This document shows positions 28,883 to 36,536 of a stretch of DNA of 41,554 nt, piece by piece (position 1 is the stretch's first letter; each line of letters opens with the position of its first letter). Location of the stretch: NCBI GenBank assembly GCA_902362705.1, contig CABIXK010000001.1, positions 407,027-448,580 of the forward strand. Reading direction: 5' to 3'. Source of the stretch: Rikenellaceae bacterium. GTDB taxonomy: Bacteria; Bacteroidota; Bacteroidia; Bacteroidales; Rikenellaceae. Below the pieces are notes generated by a model. The model had not been told where the DNA came from, did not search any database, and was given only the letters and a program-made list of their open reading frames with translations. A program made the position numbers and the translations under genes.

Positions 28883-28985
28883 GCCCGCAGCCACCCCGGG
28901 CGAAGGCCCGCAACTCTTCACAGAGTTTGCCGTCCTTCGCTGGCTGCTGCCCGAAGAGAGAGACGCAAACGTCGAAGCCTCGGGC
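28883..28985 (-). repeat. Dispersed structured repeat, copy A
   Basis: Read on the minus strand it matches 41384-41489 with about six mismatches over roughly 98 nt. It contains the outer arms GCAGCCA/TGGCTGC (28941-28947 with 28887-28893 on the plus strand), the hairpin AACTCT-GTGA-AGAGTT (28912-28927) and a CGGGC/GCCCG hairpin. It lies about 170 nt downstream of the glycosyltransferase stop, in that gene's direction. Confidence 0.85.
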
Positions 28986-29080
28986 CTCGTCCCTTTGCCG
29001 GCTCGCGCCTGCGGCGCGACCGCCCCAGCCGGCAAAGGGAACTTGTGCGCGAACGACGGTCGAAGACCAGCAGCCCACCC

Positions 29081-29108
29081 AATGAACAATTAAAAATGAA
29101 TAATGAAA
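29081..29108. repeat. Heptamer array 2 (AATGAAA type)
   Basis: Four 7-nt units: AATGAAC, AATTAAA, AATGAAT, AATGAAA. Confidence 0.65.
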
Positions 29109-29124
29109 GAGGGATCCTGCCCGC

Positions 29125-29166
29125 CTTTCAATTTTCCATTTTCAACTTTCAATTCTCAATTTTCAC
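29125..29166. repeat. Heptamer array 3 (YTTTCAA type), running into the glycosyltransferase gene
   Basis: Six 7-nt units: CTTTCAA, TTTTCCA, TTTTCAA, CTTTCAA, TTCTCAA, TTTTCAC. The stop codon (29156-29158) and last codons of the glycosyltransferase lie inside units 5 and 6. Confidence 0.75.
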
Positions 29167-30301
29167 TTTTGACCCGCTCGTAGAGCTCCGCCACGCGCGA
29201 GCACATCTGCTCCCACGAGAAGCGCTTGCGCTCCTCGGCGCAGCCGGCGCGCAGGCGGTCGAGCGTCTCGTCGTCCCAGATGCGGTCGATGGCGCGGGCC
29301 ACCTCGCCCGCCTCGGGCTCGCAGACGAAGCCCGCGCGGTCGTCGGGTACGATCTCGGGCAGCCCGCCCACGCGCGTGACGATCATCGGCGTGCAGAACT
29401 GGTAGGCGACCTGCGTCACGCCGCTCTGCGTGGCGCTCTTGTAGGGTTGCACCACGAAGTCGGCCGCCGAGAAGTAGTACTTCACCTCGTCGTCGGGGAT
29501 GAAGCGGTCGTAGAGCAGCACCTCGTCCTGCAACCCCAGCTCGGCGATCTGCCGCAGGTAGGGAGCCTTGTCGGCGTAGAACTCGCCCGCGACGATCAGC
29601 TTGCGCTCGGCCGTGCGCCCCTCACGGCGCAGGCGACCCCAGGCGTCGAGCAGCAGGTCGAGCCCCTTGTAGTCGCGCACCAGGCCGAAGAAGAGGGCGT
29701 AGCGCACCGATGGCTCCAGCCCCAGGCGCAGGCAGGCACGGCCGCGCTCGACCCGCTCGCCGAAGTGGTCGAAGAGGGGGTGGGGCGAGAAGAGCGCCGG
29801 CGCGTCGGTGTAGGCGCGCAGCTCGCGGTGGACCTGCTCCGACATATAGACGAAGCCGTCGACCGCGCGGAGGAAGTAGCGGTTGAGCGGCCGGTCGAAG
29901 AGGTGGTGCTCGTGGGGCTCCACGTTGTCGATCTGGCAGAGCAGGCGCGTGTGGCCGTTGCGGCGGGCGATGCGGGCGATCGTGCCGAAGCAGGGGGCCA
30001 TGAAGGGCGTCCAGTACTTCATCAGGATGAAGTCGGGCCGCTCGCGGCGGATGCGCCGCCCCACGCGCCACCAGTTGAAGGGGTTGACCGTATGGACACA
30101 GCGCTCTATGCGGAGGTCCTGCGGCGCAGGCGTCGGGACGGTCTGGCTCTCGCCCGGGAAGAGCAGCGAGGGGTACTGGAGCGTGAAGGTGCGCACGACG
30201 ACCTCGTGGCCGCGGCGGCCGAAGACGCGGGCCATCGTCTCCATGATGGCGGCCAGCCCTCCGCGGTAGGGATGGGCGGGCCCGAGCACGGTGATCTTCA
30301 T
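29156..30301 (-). CDS. GT4-type (GT-B) glycosyltransferase
   Basis: A 381-residue GT-B enzyme. It starts MKITVLGPAHPYRGGLA with the N-terminal donor/acceptor loop. The C-terminal nucleotide-sugar domain has FFGLVRDYKGLDLLLDA, AADFVVQPYKSATQSGVTQVAY and TRVGGLPEIVPD, the usual E-x7-E region being represented by QPYKSATQSGVTQ. There is no signal peptide or transmembrane helix, so it is cytoplasmic or peripheral. The acceptor and sugar are unknown; linkage to an acyl-ACP thioesterase 10 nt upstream hints at lipid or envelope glycan synthesis but does not prove it. The last codons (KSEN, stop) are contributed by a heptamer repeat array. Confidence 0.85.
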   Translation of the reverse strand: MKITVLGPAHPYRGGLAAIMETMARVFGRRGHEVVVRTFTLQYPSLLFPGESQTVPTPAPQDLRIERCVHTVNPFNWWRVGRRIRRERPDFILMKYWTPFMAPCFGTIARIARRNGHTRLLCQIDNVEPHEHHLFDRPLNRYFLRAVDGFVYMSEQVHRELRAYTDAPALFSPHPLFDHFGERVERGRACLRLGLEPSVRYALFFGLVRDYKGLDLLLDAWGRLRREGRTAERKLIVAGEFYADKAPYLRQIAELGLQDEVLLYDRFIPDDEVKYYFSAADFVVQPYKSATQSGVTQVAYQFCTPMIVTRVGGLPEIVPDDRAGFVCEPEAGEVARAIDRIWDDETLDRLRAGCAEERKRFSWEQMCSRVAELYERVKSEN

Positions 30302-30311
30302 ACGTCGCCCC

Positions 30312-31046
30312 CTATTTCCAGCAGAACGAGGCGCGCACGGAGGCCGGAGCGCCGTCGGCCGCGATTTCGAAGAGCGCCGTGCGCGTCTCCTCGCACAGCT
30401 GGCACCCCACGGCGAGCGTCTGGCCGTAGCGACACTCCCTGAGGAAGTGGATGTCGATGCGCACGGGACGCTCCGACGAGGGCCACTCGACGGGCAGCGC
30501 GTCGACCATCATCTCGACATAGCGGATGGTGTTGACGTGGCGGTTGAAGTCGATGTCGCTGTAGACGACCGGGTGCGTCACCGTGAAGCCGGGCTCGACG
30601 GCGCGGATCTTGCGCGGACGCTCGGCGGGCGGCTCCTCGGCCACCACGGCGTCGGCGTGCTCGCGCCCCACCCACGACAGGTCGACGGCCGAGCGGGTGT
30701 CGAGGTCGATCATCGCCCACTGCGTGACGCAGCGGCCGAAGCAGTCGCCCGCCTCGTCCGTGAGGGTGAAGTTGCGCGTGGAGAGCAGGCGCCCGTAGTC
30801 GCTGATCCACGTCTCGAGGGCGTAGCCGGCATACTGTTCGGGGCGGCGGTCGATCTCCACGGCCATGCGCGAGAGCACCCACGAGCGGTTACCCTGCTGG
30901 ATCGCGTCGGTGCCGAAGCCCTTCATGTGGGCGTCGAGCCCCGCGGCGTTGAGTATGGAGGAGAGGAGCGACGGCAGCGTCGCCCGCAGCGTGAAGTCGA
31001 CCTGGTGGGGTTCGATGCGCAGATCGAAGCGTGTTTTCCGAGCCAT
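30312..31046 (-). CDS. Acyl-[acyl-carrier-protein] thioesterase
   Basis: A 244-residue double hot-dog fold protein of the FatA/FatB-like family, which hydrolyses acyl-ACP to free fatty acid and ends chain elongation. The N-terminal hot dog has QGNRSWVLSRMAVEI. The second has the catalytic-type motif DIDFNRHVNTIRY (about 163-175), with the expected Asp, Asn and His. The length matches bacterial members. It is the first gene of a two-gene unit with the glycosyltransferase. Confidence 0.88.
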   Translation of the reverse strand: MARKTRFDLRIEPHQVDFTLRATLPSLLSSILNAAGLDAHMKGFGTDAIQQGNRSWVLSRMAVEIDRRPEQYAGYALETWISDYGRLLSTRNFTLTDEAGDCFGRCVTQWAMIDLDTRSAVDLSWVGREHADAVVAEEPPAERPRKIRAVEPGFTVTHPVVYSDIDFNRHVNTIRYVEMMVDALPVEWPSSERPVRIDIHFLRECRYGQTLAVGCQLCEETRTALFEIAADGAPASVRASFCWK

Positions 31047-31070
31047 GATTTACGAATGATTTACCGTCTG

Positions 31071-31078
31071 TAAAGATA
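31071..31078 (-). promoter_or_regulatory. Weak -7 candidate for the thioesterase gene
   Basis: TATCTTTA differs from the TAnnTTTG consensus in the last base and has no TTG at the expected distance. It lies 25 nt before the start codon. Confidence 0.35.
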
Positions 31079-31183
31079 GGCAATTTTTCGGTTTGCGGCG
31101 CCCGCACACGGCGGCAATCGGCGGGAAGAAGAACTATTTTATCGAAAAACGATAAATTTTGCACGAATCTCGGACTTTTTGTC

Positions 31184-31191
31184 TATCTTTG
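31184..31191 (+). promoter_or_regulatory. -7 element of the DUF2975/HTH unit
   Basis: TATCTTTG, with TTTTG ending at 31161 as a possible -33 (22-nt spacer). The start codon follows 28 nt later. Confidence 0.65.
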
Positions 31192-31218
31192 TTGCGGAAC
31201 CCATCGCAAGACAACGAC

Positions 31219-31932
31219 ATGCAGAACAAAAAATCGCTCCTGCGCCGACTGCTGGCCATCTACGTCACCTTCTTCGTGGTGCTGGTCGTCAGCCTCGCGC
31301 ACAGCCTGGCACCCAACTTCTCGCGCGGCTACGCCAAGGGAACCGCCATGGGCGACGACATCATGAAAAACTGGGTAGCGGGCACGCCCCGCCAGATCTA
31401 CCTGCTCAACCGCATCCCGGTCAGCACGGAGGGCGAGGTGCTGCGCGGCGGCGCGTCCGACGACCCCGTCACGGTGCGCGGCTACGTCTCCCACCTCTCG
31501 CTCACGGTCGAGGAGCAGGCCCCGGGCCGCTCGGCCATGCAGCTGGCCTTCCGCTCGATCGGCGGCTCGCCGTGGCTCTATCTGACGGTGATGCTCGTGC
31601 CCGTATGCCTGCTGGCGATCATCGTCATGATGTTCTTCATCATCGGGTCGCTGCGCCGCTCGATCCGCGAGGAGCGGCCGCTCGGGCACCGCAACGTGGT
31701 GCTGCTGCGCGCCATCGGCGCCCTGACGATCTTCGTCGAGCTGCTGCAGGACACCTCGGCCTGGTTCATGGCCCGGCGCGCCGCGCGCCTGCTCGCCGAC
31801 ACGCCCTATGCGGTCGACACGCAGCTGCACGTCTCTTACTCGACCATCATCATGGGCATCCTCGTGCTCTTCGCCGCCGAGGTCTTCGCCCTGGGCCGCA
31901 ACCTCAGCGAGGAGCAGCGGCTCACCATCTGA
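31219..31932 (+). CDS. DUF2975 domain-containing membrane protein
   Basis: 237 residues with four predicted transmembrane segments: about 12-30 (IYVTFFVVLVVSLAHSLA), 121-143 (LYLTVMLVPVCLLAIIVMMFF), 163-180 and 210-228. DUF2975 proteins are small membrane proteins of unknown function, nearly always encoded with a short Cro/CI-type regulator, as here. The start is ATG 31219, since the longer frame from 31159 crosses the promoter. The partner gene starts 57 nt downstream. Confidence 0.8.
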   Translation: MQNKKSLLRRLLAIYVTFFVVLVVSLAHSLAPNFSRGYAKGTAMGDDIMKNWVAGTPRQIYLLNRIPVSTEGEVLRGGASDDPVTVRGYVSHLSLTVEEQAPGRSAMQLAFRSIGGSPWLYLTVMLVPVCLLAIIVMMFFIIGSLRRSIREERPLGHRNVVLLRAIGALTIFVELLQDTSAWFMARRAARLLADTPYAVDTQLHVSYSTIIMGILVLFAAEVFALGRNLSEEQRLTI

Positions 31933-31974
31933 CGCACTATGGAACCACTGTACGATATGAATCTACTCAAAGAA

Positions 31975-31983
31975 GGGGGGGGG
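31975..31983 (+). repeat. Poly-G tract (9 G) in the HTH leader
   Basis: AAAGAA, nine G and AAAGC directly precede the HTH ATG, at the position of a ribosome-binding site. A short frame beginning ATG 31939 (MEPLYDMNLLKEGGG...) runs across the tract and is one nucleotide out of frame with the HTH gene. Confidence 0.85.
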
Positions 31984-31988
31984 AAAGC

Positions 31989-32207
31989 ATGGCTATAATC
32001 ATCAACATCGACGTCATGATGGCCAAGCGCAAGATTTCGCTCGGCGAGCTGGCCGAACGCGTGGAGATCACCCCCGCCAACCTCTCGATCCTCAAGAACG
32101 GCAAGGCCCGGGCCATCCGTTTCTCGACGCTCGAGGCGATCTGCCGCGAGCTCGACTGCCAGCCCGGCGACATCATCGAATACCGCCCCGGCAACGACGG
32201 CAAGTGA
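31989..32207 (+). CDS. Small Cro/CI-type HTH transcriptional regulator
   Basis: 72 residues, almost entirely a helix-turn-helix domain of the YozG type: INIDVMMAKRKISLGELAERV, ITPANLSILKNGKARAI (recognition helix) and FSTLEAICRELDCQPGDIIEY. It probably controls its own unit together with the DUF2975 protein; this is known from family context and is not visible as an operator. The start is ATG 31989. With ten instead of nine G upstream, translation from ATG 31939 would enter this frame and add 17 residues. Confidence 0.85.
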   Translation: MAIIINIDVMMAKRKISLGELAERVEITPANLSILKNGKARAIRFSTLEAICRELDCQPGDIIEYRPGNDGK

Positions 32208-32237
32208 CCGAAACCTCAACCAACAAACCCATCGAAT

Positions 32238-35066
32238 ATGAAGAGATTGCTATTGACGATCGCCGCAGCGATGACCCTCTCGTCGCTCACGGCGCAGATC
32301 GACCCCATGCAGCCCATACCGGCCGACAAGGAGGTCCGCACGGGCAAGCTGCCCAACGGCATGACCTACTACATCCGCCACAACGAGAAGCCCAAGGGGC
32401 AGGCCGACTTCTACATCCTCCACGACGTGGGGGCCATCCAGGAGAACGACCGCCAGCAGGGCCTGGCCCACTTCCTCGAGCACATGGCCTTCAACGGCAC
32501 GAAGAACCTGCCGGGCAAGCAGCTGATCGAGTATCTGGAGACCGTGGGCGTGAAGTTCGGCCGCAACCTCAACGCCGGCACGAGCTGGGACCAGACCACC
32601 TACCTCATCAAGGACGTGCCCGTCGTGCGCGAGGGCGTCGTCGACTCGGCGCTGCTGATCCTCCACGACTGGTCGCACTTCATCGCCCTGCGCCCCGAGG
32701 AGATAGACTCGGAGCGCGGCGTGATCATGGAGGAGCTGCGCACGCGCGACGGCGCCTCGTGGCGCTCGACGATCAAGATGCTGCAGGCCGTGGGCCGCGG
32801 CACGAAGTACGCCGAGCGTAACCTGATCGGCTACCTCGACGGGCTGAAGGGCTTCGACCACAGCGACCTCGAGGAGTTCTACCGCACGTGGTACCGCCCC
32901 GACTACCAGGCCGTGGTCGTGGTGGGCGACATCGACGTCGACGCCGTAGAGGCCAAGATCCAGAAGCTCATGGCCGACATCCCGGCTCCGGCGGCCGACG
33001 CGCCGCAGAAGGAGACGATCACCGTGCCCGACAACGAGGAGCCGATCGTCAGCATCTACACCGACCCCGAGATGCAGGGCTCGCGCATCCAGCTCTTCAT
33101 CAAGCGCCCGACCACGCCCAAGCAGATCAACGGTCTGGTCTACGGCGAGATGATCGACGTCATCTCGGCCTACATATCGACGATGGAGAACGCCCGCCTG
33201 CAGGAGATCGCCATGCGTCCCGACGCACCGTTCATCGGCGGCGGCATGACCGTGGCCGGCGGCCTGGGCGTGATTCCCACGCTCGACATCACCGCCTTCG
33301 TGGCCGTGACGCAGGACGGCAAGCTGCGCGAGGGCTTCGAGGCGATCTACGCCGAGATGGAGAAAGTGCGCCGCTACGGCTTCACGCAGGGCGAGTTCGA
33401 GCGCGCACAGGAGAACCTCATGCGCCAGTGCGAGCGCCAGTGGGCCAACCGCAACGACCGCACCAACGGCCAGTTCGTCGACGTCTACCTGGAGCACTAC
33501 AAGAAGAACACCCCCATGCCCGACGCCCAGACCGAGTGGCAGCTCGACAGCATGCTCGTCAAGACGATCACGGTCGAGGCCGTGAACGCCGTGGCGCAGC
33601 AGCTCATCACCCCCACCAACCAGGTCATCGTCGTCAACGCCCCCGAGAAGGAGGGGGTCTCGAACCCCTCGGAGGCCGAACTGCTCTCGATCCGCGAGCG
33701 CGTCGCGGCCGCCGAGCTCGAGCCCTACGAGGACAACACGGTCAAGGAGCCGCTGATCCCCGCCGAGGTCGAGCTGAAGGGTTCGCCCGTGGTGGCGACG
33801 CACGAGGACGCCGCCTACGGCACCACCGAGTGGACGCTCGCCAACGGCGTGAAGGTGGTCGTGAAGCCCACGACCTACAAGGCCGACGAGGTGCAGCTCT
33901 ACGTCTCGGCACCGGGCGGCCTGTCGCGCCTGAGCGACGAGGAGTTCTACACGGGCGGCATCATGCCCTCGGTCAACGTACTCTCGGGCGTGGGCAAGTT
34001 CTCGCGCACGGACCTCACCAAGCAGCTCGCAGGCAAGTCGGCGCGCGTCTCGACCTCGGCCGACGAGTATGAGAGCGCCATGAACGGCCACTGCTCGCCC
34101 AAGGATCTCGAGACGATGCTCCAGCTGCTGTGGCTCAACTTCGAGCAGCCGCGCTTCGACCGCAACGACTTCGACAACCTGATGAAAATGATCCGCGCGC
34201 AGCTCGAGAACGCCGGTTCGAACCCCGACTTCGTGGCTTCGGAGCGCTTCTCCGACGTCGCCTACGGCCACAACCCGCGCCGTCAGCAGCTCACCGTGGA
34301 GCGCCTGCAGGACATCGACTTCGACCTCCTCCCGCAGGTCTATCGCAAGCTCTACCCCTCGGCCGCCGGCTTCCGCTTCACGTTCGTGGGCAATGTCGAC
34401 CTCGAGACGCTCAAGCCGCTGGTCGAGAAGTATATCGGCTCGCTGTCGGCCGACGCTGCGCCCATCGACTTCGTCGACGACAAGTGCGACCCCGTGAAGG
34501 GCATGGTCGACGACCAGTTCCGCACCCCCATGCAGCAGCCCAAGGTGTCGGTGCGCTACCTCTTCTCGGGCGAGATGCCCTACACGATCGCCGACCGCGT
34601 GGCGCTGGGCTTCCTCTCGGAGGCGCTCAACTCGCGCTACCTGGTGTCGATCCGCGAGGAGAAGGGCGGCACCTACGGCGTGCAGGTAGGCCAGCAGACG
34701 CAGCGCATCCCCTCGGAGCGCTACCTGCTGCACATCCTCTTCGACACCAACGAGGAGCTGGCCGACGAGCTGTGCGAGATCGTCATCAAGGAGATCGAGC
34801 AGATCGCGGCCGAAGGCCCCCGCAGCGAGGATGTCGAGAAGCACCGCGAGTACCTGCTCAAGAGCTGGAAGAACAACCTCGAGCAGAACGGCGGCTGGAT
34901 GAACATCATCGGCCTGAAGCACGACGCCGGCCTCGACTACCTGGCCGACTACGAGCAGGCGGTGCGCACGCTCACCGACGCCGACGTGCAGGCCATGGCC
35001 CGCAAGGTACTCGCCGACGGCAACCGCGTACGCATCATGATGCGCCCCGAGGCCCAGGCCGAGTAA
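32238..35066 (+). CDS. M16 family zinc metallopeptidase (two-module, exported)
   Basis: A 942-residue protein with a signal peptide (MKRLLLTIAAAMTLSSLTAQ). The inverted zinc motif HxxEH is HFLEH (78-82) with the downstream Glu in ERGVIMEE. A second M16 module (about 525-930) has no HxxEH and should be the inactive half that closes the peptide chamber, containing the R/Y-type motif REEKGGTYGV. M16 peptidases degrade short peptides; this one should be periplasmic. It follows the HTH gene by 30 nt, and no separate promoter is visible. Confidence 0.92.
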   Translation: MKRLLLTIAAAMTLSSLTAQIDPMQPIPADKEVRTGKLPNGMTYYIRHNEKPKGQADFYILHDVGAIQENDRQQGLAHFLEHMAFNGTKNLPGKQLIEYLETVGVKFGRNLNAGTSWDQTTYLIKDVPVVREGVVDSALLILHDWSHFIALRPEEIDSERGVIMEELRTRDGASWRSTIKMLQAVGRGTKYAERNLIGYLDGLKGFDHSDLEEFYRTWYRPDYQAVVVVGDIDVDAVEAKIQKLMADIPAPAADAPQKETITVPDNEEPIVSIYTDPEMQGSRIQLFIKRPTTPKQINGLVYGEMIDVISAYISTMENARLQEIAMRPDAPFIGGGMTVAGGLGVIPTLDITAFVAVTQDGKLREGFEAIYAEMEKVRRYGFTQGEFERAQENLMRQCERQWANRNDRTNGQFVDVYLEHYKKNTPMPDAQTEWQLDSMLVKTITVEAVNAVAQQLITPTNQVIVVNAPEKEGVSNPSEAELLSIRERVAAAELEPYEDNTVKEPLIPAEVELKGSPVVATHEDAAYGTTEWTLANGVKVVVKPTTYKADEVQLYVSAPGGLSRLSDEEFYTGGIMPSVNVLSGVGKFSRTDLTKQLAGKSARVSTSADEYESAMNGHCSPKDLETMLQLLWLNFEQPRFDRNDFDNLMKMIRAQLENAGSNPDFVASERFSDVAYGHNPRRQQLTVERLQDIDFDLLPQVYRKLYPSAAGFRFTFVGNVDLETLKPLVEKYIGSLSADAAPIDFVDDKCDPVKGMVDDQFRTPMQQPKVSVRYLFSGEMPYTIADRVALGFLSEALNSRYLVSIREEKGGTYGVQVGQQTQRIPSERYLLHILFDTNEELADELCEIVIKEIEQIAAEGPRSEDVEKHREYLLKSWKNNLEQNGGWMNIIGLKHDAGLDYLADYEQAVRTLTDADVQAMARKVLADGNRVRIMMRPEAQAE

Positions 35067-35140
35067 CGACGCCTGTTCGGCGGCCGGCGCAGGTGCAGCC
35101 AATGCTGCCGGTGTTGCCGGCCGATCCGCGACCCACCGCA

Positions 35141-35172
35141 AAGAAGCGATCCCCGGAAGGGGGTCGCTTCTT
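35141..35172 (+). terminator. Terminator after the M16 peptidase gene
   Basis: AAGAAGCGATCCCC (35141-35154) pairs with GGGGGTCGCTTCTT (35159-35172) with one T-G pair and a GGAA loop. The 3' arm ends in TTCTT and TCTG. Confidence 0.7.
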
Positions 35173-35184
35173 CTGTTCGTATTC

Positions 35185-35193
35185 GGGGGGGGG
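35185..35193 (+). repeat. Poly-G tract (9 G)
   Basis: Nine G immediately before repeat copy B; the last G belongs to its outer helix. Confidence 0.9.
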
Positions 35194-35264
35194 CGGGTCC
35201 GCAGCCAGCCAAGGACCAAAACTCGAAAAGTTGCGGGCCCCCGCCGCCGGTGGCTGCGGCCCGC
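35193..35264 (+). repeat. Dispersed structured repeat, copy B (diverged)
   Basis: GCGGGTCCGCAGCCA (35193-35207) pairs with TGGCTGCGGCCCGC (35251-35264) with one bulged T. Inside are AACT/AGTT around CGAAA and a GCGG/CCGC hairpin. It aligns with copies A and C across AAAACT, AGTTGCGGGCC and GGTGGCTGCGGCCCGC, but is shorter internally. Confidence 0.7.
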
Positions 35265-35407
35265 CGGCCCTGCGAGCCGAGAAAAAGCGAGGGGCTGCGC
35301 CGCGTTCATTGTCGCCGGTTGCCGCCCGAAAAGTCCTCCATTTTCAATTTGCAGCCCGCGGCCCGAACAGAAATCGGAAACGAAATCGGCCGCCGGGCCA
35401 TTATCGA

Positions 35408-35438
35408 TTGGATTTTCCCGAAACTTTGGCTAATTTTG
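35408..35438 (+). promoter_or_regulatory. Promoter of mltG
   Basis: TTG (35408-35410), a 20-nt spacer and TAATTTTG (35431-35438), about 70 nt before the start codon. Confidence 0.7.
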
Positions 35439-35509
35439 CGGGGCGTGCGCTCCCCGGCCGAAGAGCCGCCGGAAGAGCCGACCGCACGCCACCGAAACAC
35501 GCTATCCGC

Positions 35510-36526
35510 ATGCGCAAGAAAACCCTCCTCTACCTCCTGCTCGCAGGCTTCGTCCTCGCCGCGGCCGCCGCGGCGACCGGCTACCTCCAGTTCAAGGGCA
35601 ATGCCGTGGGCGAGCAGTACGAACTCTACGTCTCGCGCCAGGCCGACTACGACGCCGTGGTCGACTCGCTGCGCCCGCGCCTGCGCCACCGCGCGGCCTT
35701 CGACCTCTACGCCCGCCGCCTCGGTCTGGAACAGAGCTTCAAGCCGGGCCACTACGTCGTGGAGCCGGGCATGAGCGTCGTGGAGATCGTCCGCATGCTC
35801 AAGCTGGGGTTGCAGACCCCCGTGCGGGTGACGCTCCAGAACGTGCGCACGCCCGAGCAGCTCTCCGAGCGCATCGCCCGCCAGCTCGACATCGACACCG
35901 CGCAGATGCTCGGCGTGCTGCGCTCGCGCAAGGTGGCCCGCGAGATGGGCTTCACGACCCCCGAGGAGCTCTTCTCGATGTTCCTGCCCGACACCTACGA
36001 ATTCTACTGGACCGCCACGCCCGAGGAGTTCATGCGCCGCATGAAGCGCGAGTACGACCGCTTCTGGAGCGCGGGGCGCGACGCCAAGCTCAAGCGCAGC
36101 GGGCTGAGCCGTCTGGAGGCCACGACGCTCGCCTCGATCGTCTACGAGGAGACGCGCAAGACCGACGAGATGCCCCGCATCGCGGGGGTCTACATCAACC
36201 GCCTCCGGCAGGGCATCCCCCTGCAGGCCGACCCCACGATCAAGTACGCCATGAAGGATTTCGGGTTGCGGCGCATCCTCTACCGCCACCTGAAATACCC
36301 CTCGCCCTACAACACCTACATCAACCGGGGCCTGCCCCCCTCGCCCATCTGCATGCCCTCGGCCGCGGCCCTCGACGCCGTGCTCGACTTCGAGCAGCAC
36401 GACTATATCTTCTTCTGCGCCCGCCCCACGTTCGACGGCTACCACAACTTCGCCCGCACGCTCTCGGAGCACAACGCCAACGCCCGCGCCTATGCGGCCG
36501 AGCTCAACCGGCGCAAGATCAAATAA
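35510..36526 (+). CDS. mltG: Endolytic transglycosylase MltG
   Basis: A 338-residue YceG-family enzyme that cuts nascent peptidoglycan strands and so helps set glycan length. One N-terminal transmembrane helix (TLLYLLLAGFVLAAAAAATGYL) follows MRKK, then a LysM-like region (about 60-100) and the catalytic domain. ASIVYEETRKTDE (208 onward) aligns with the family's ASIVEKET, leaving the probable catalytic Glu at about 214 in place. IAGVYINRLRQGIPLQADPTIKYA and YNTYINRGLPPSPICMPS are the other conserved blocks. The start is ATG 35510. The next gene begins 10 nt later. Confidence 0.93.
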   Translation: MRKKTLLYLLLAGFVLAAAAAATGYLQFKGNAVGEQYELYVSRQADYDAVVDSLRPRLRHRAAFDLYARRLGLEQSFKPGHYVVEPGMSVVEIVRMLKLGLQTPVRVTLQNVRTPEQLSERIARQLDIDTAQMLGVLRSRKVAREMGFTTPEELFSMFLPDTYEFYWTATPEEFMRRMKREYDRFWSAGRDAKLKRSGLSRLEATTLASIVYEETRKTDEMPRIAGVYINRLRQGIPLQADPTIKYAMKDFGLRRILYRHLKYPSPYNTYINRGLPPSPICMPSAAALDAVLDFEQHDYIFFCARPTFDGYHNFARTLSEHNANARAYAAELNRRKIK

Positions 36527-36536
36527 TCCCGCACCC

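Larger units (their letters stand above)
28539..29155. other. 617-nt structured non-coding island between convergent genes
   Basis: There is no convincing gene. In order it holds: the 22-bp hairpin (28554-28602), ten G (28608-28617), a TTCACAA-type heptamer array (28621-28648), a GCCGCT/AGCGGC hairpin, an 11-bp inverted repeat (28697-28707 with 28799-28809), a GTTCTTTCTT/AAGAAAGAAC palindrome (28828-28849), repeat copy A (28883-28985, minus), a 13-bp stem (28991-29003 with 29027-29039) and two further heptamer arrays (29081-29108 and 29125-29166). A frame at 28776-29078 (minus) is open but is explained by the repeat. Confidence 0.7.
35067..35509. other. 443-nt spacer between M16 peptidase and mltG
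   Basis: No gene is supported. It holds a terminator (35141-35172), nine G (35185-35193), repeat copy B (35193-35264) and the mltG promoter (35408-35438). The stretch 35265-35400 is G+C-rich with nothing assignable. Confidence 0.65.

Noticed and set aside
28776..29078. Minus-strand frame of 100 codons sharing SLFG...KLCEELRAFARGGCG with a frame at 41228-41497
   Set aside because: The shared peptide comes from DNA repeat copies A and C. Copy B breaks the frame while keeping the helices, and neither frame has a plausible start or promoter. It is treated as a DNA/RNA repeat, not a protein family.
28539..29155. Possible CRISPR array because of short regular repeats
   Set aside because: The repeats are 7-nt tandem units without spacers and no cas genes are present.
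28539..29166. Possible insertion sequence between the MFS and glycosyltransferase genes
   Set aside because: No transposase frame, no terminal inverted repeats with a target duplication, and the hairpins do not match a known IS end. A non-autonomous element remains possible and is listed as a finding.
32250..35309. A 1019-codon minus-strand open frame opposite the M16 peptidase gene
   Set aside because: It is an antisense shadow caused by high G+C at third positions. Its translation is His/Arg/Val/Leu-rich low complexity, while the plus strand encodes a clear M16 peptidase.
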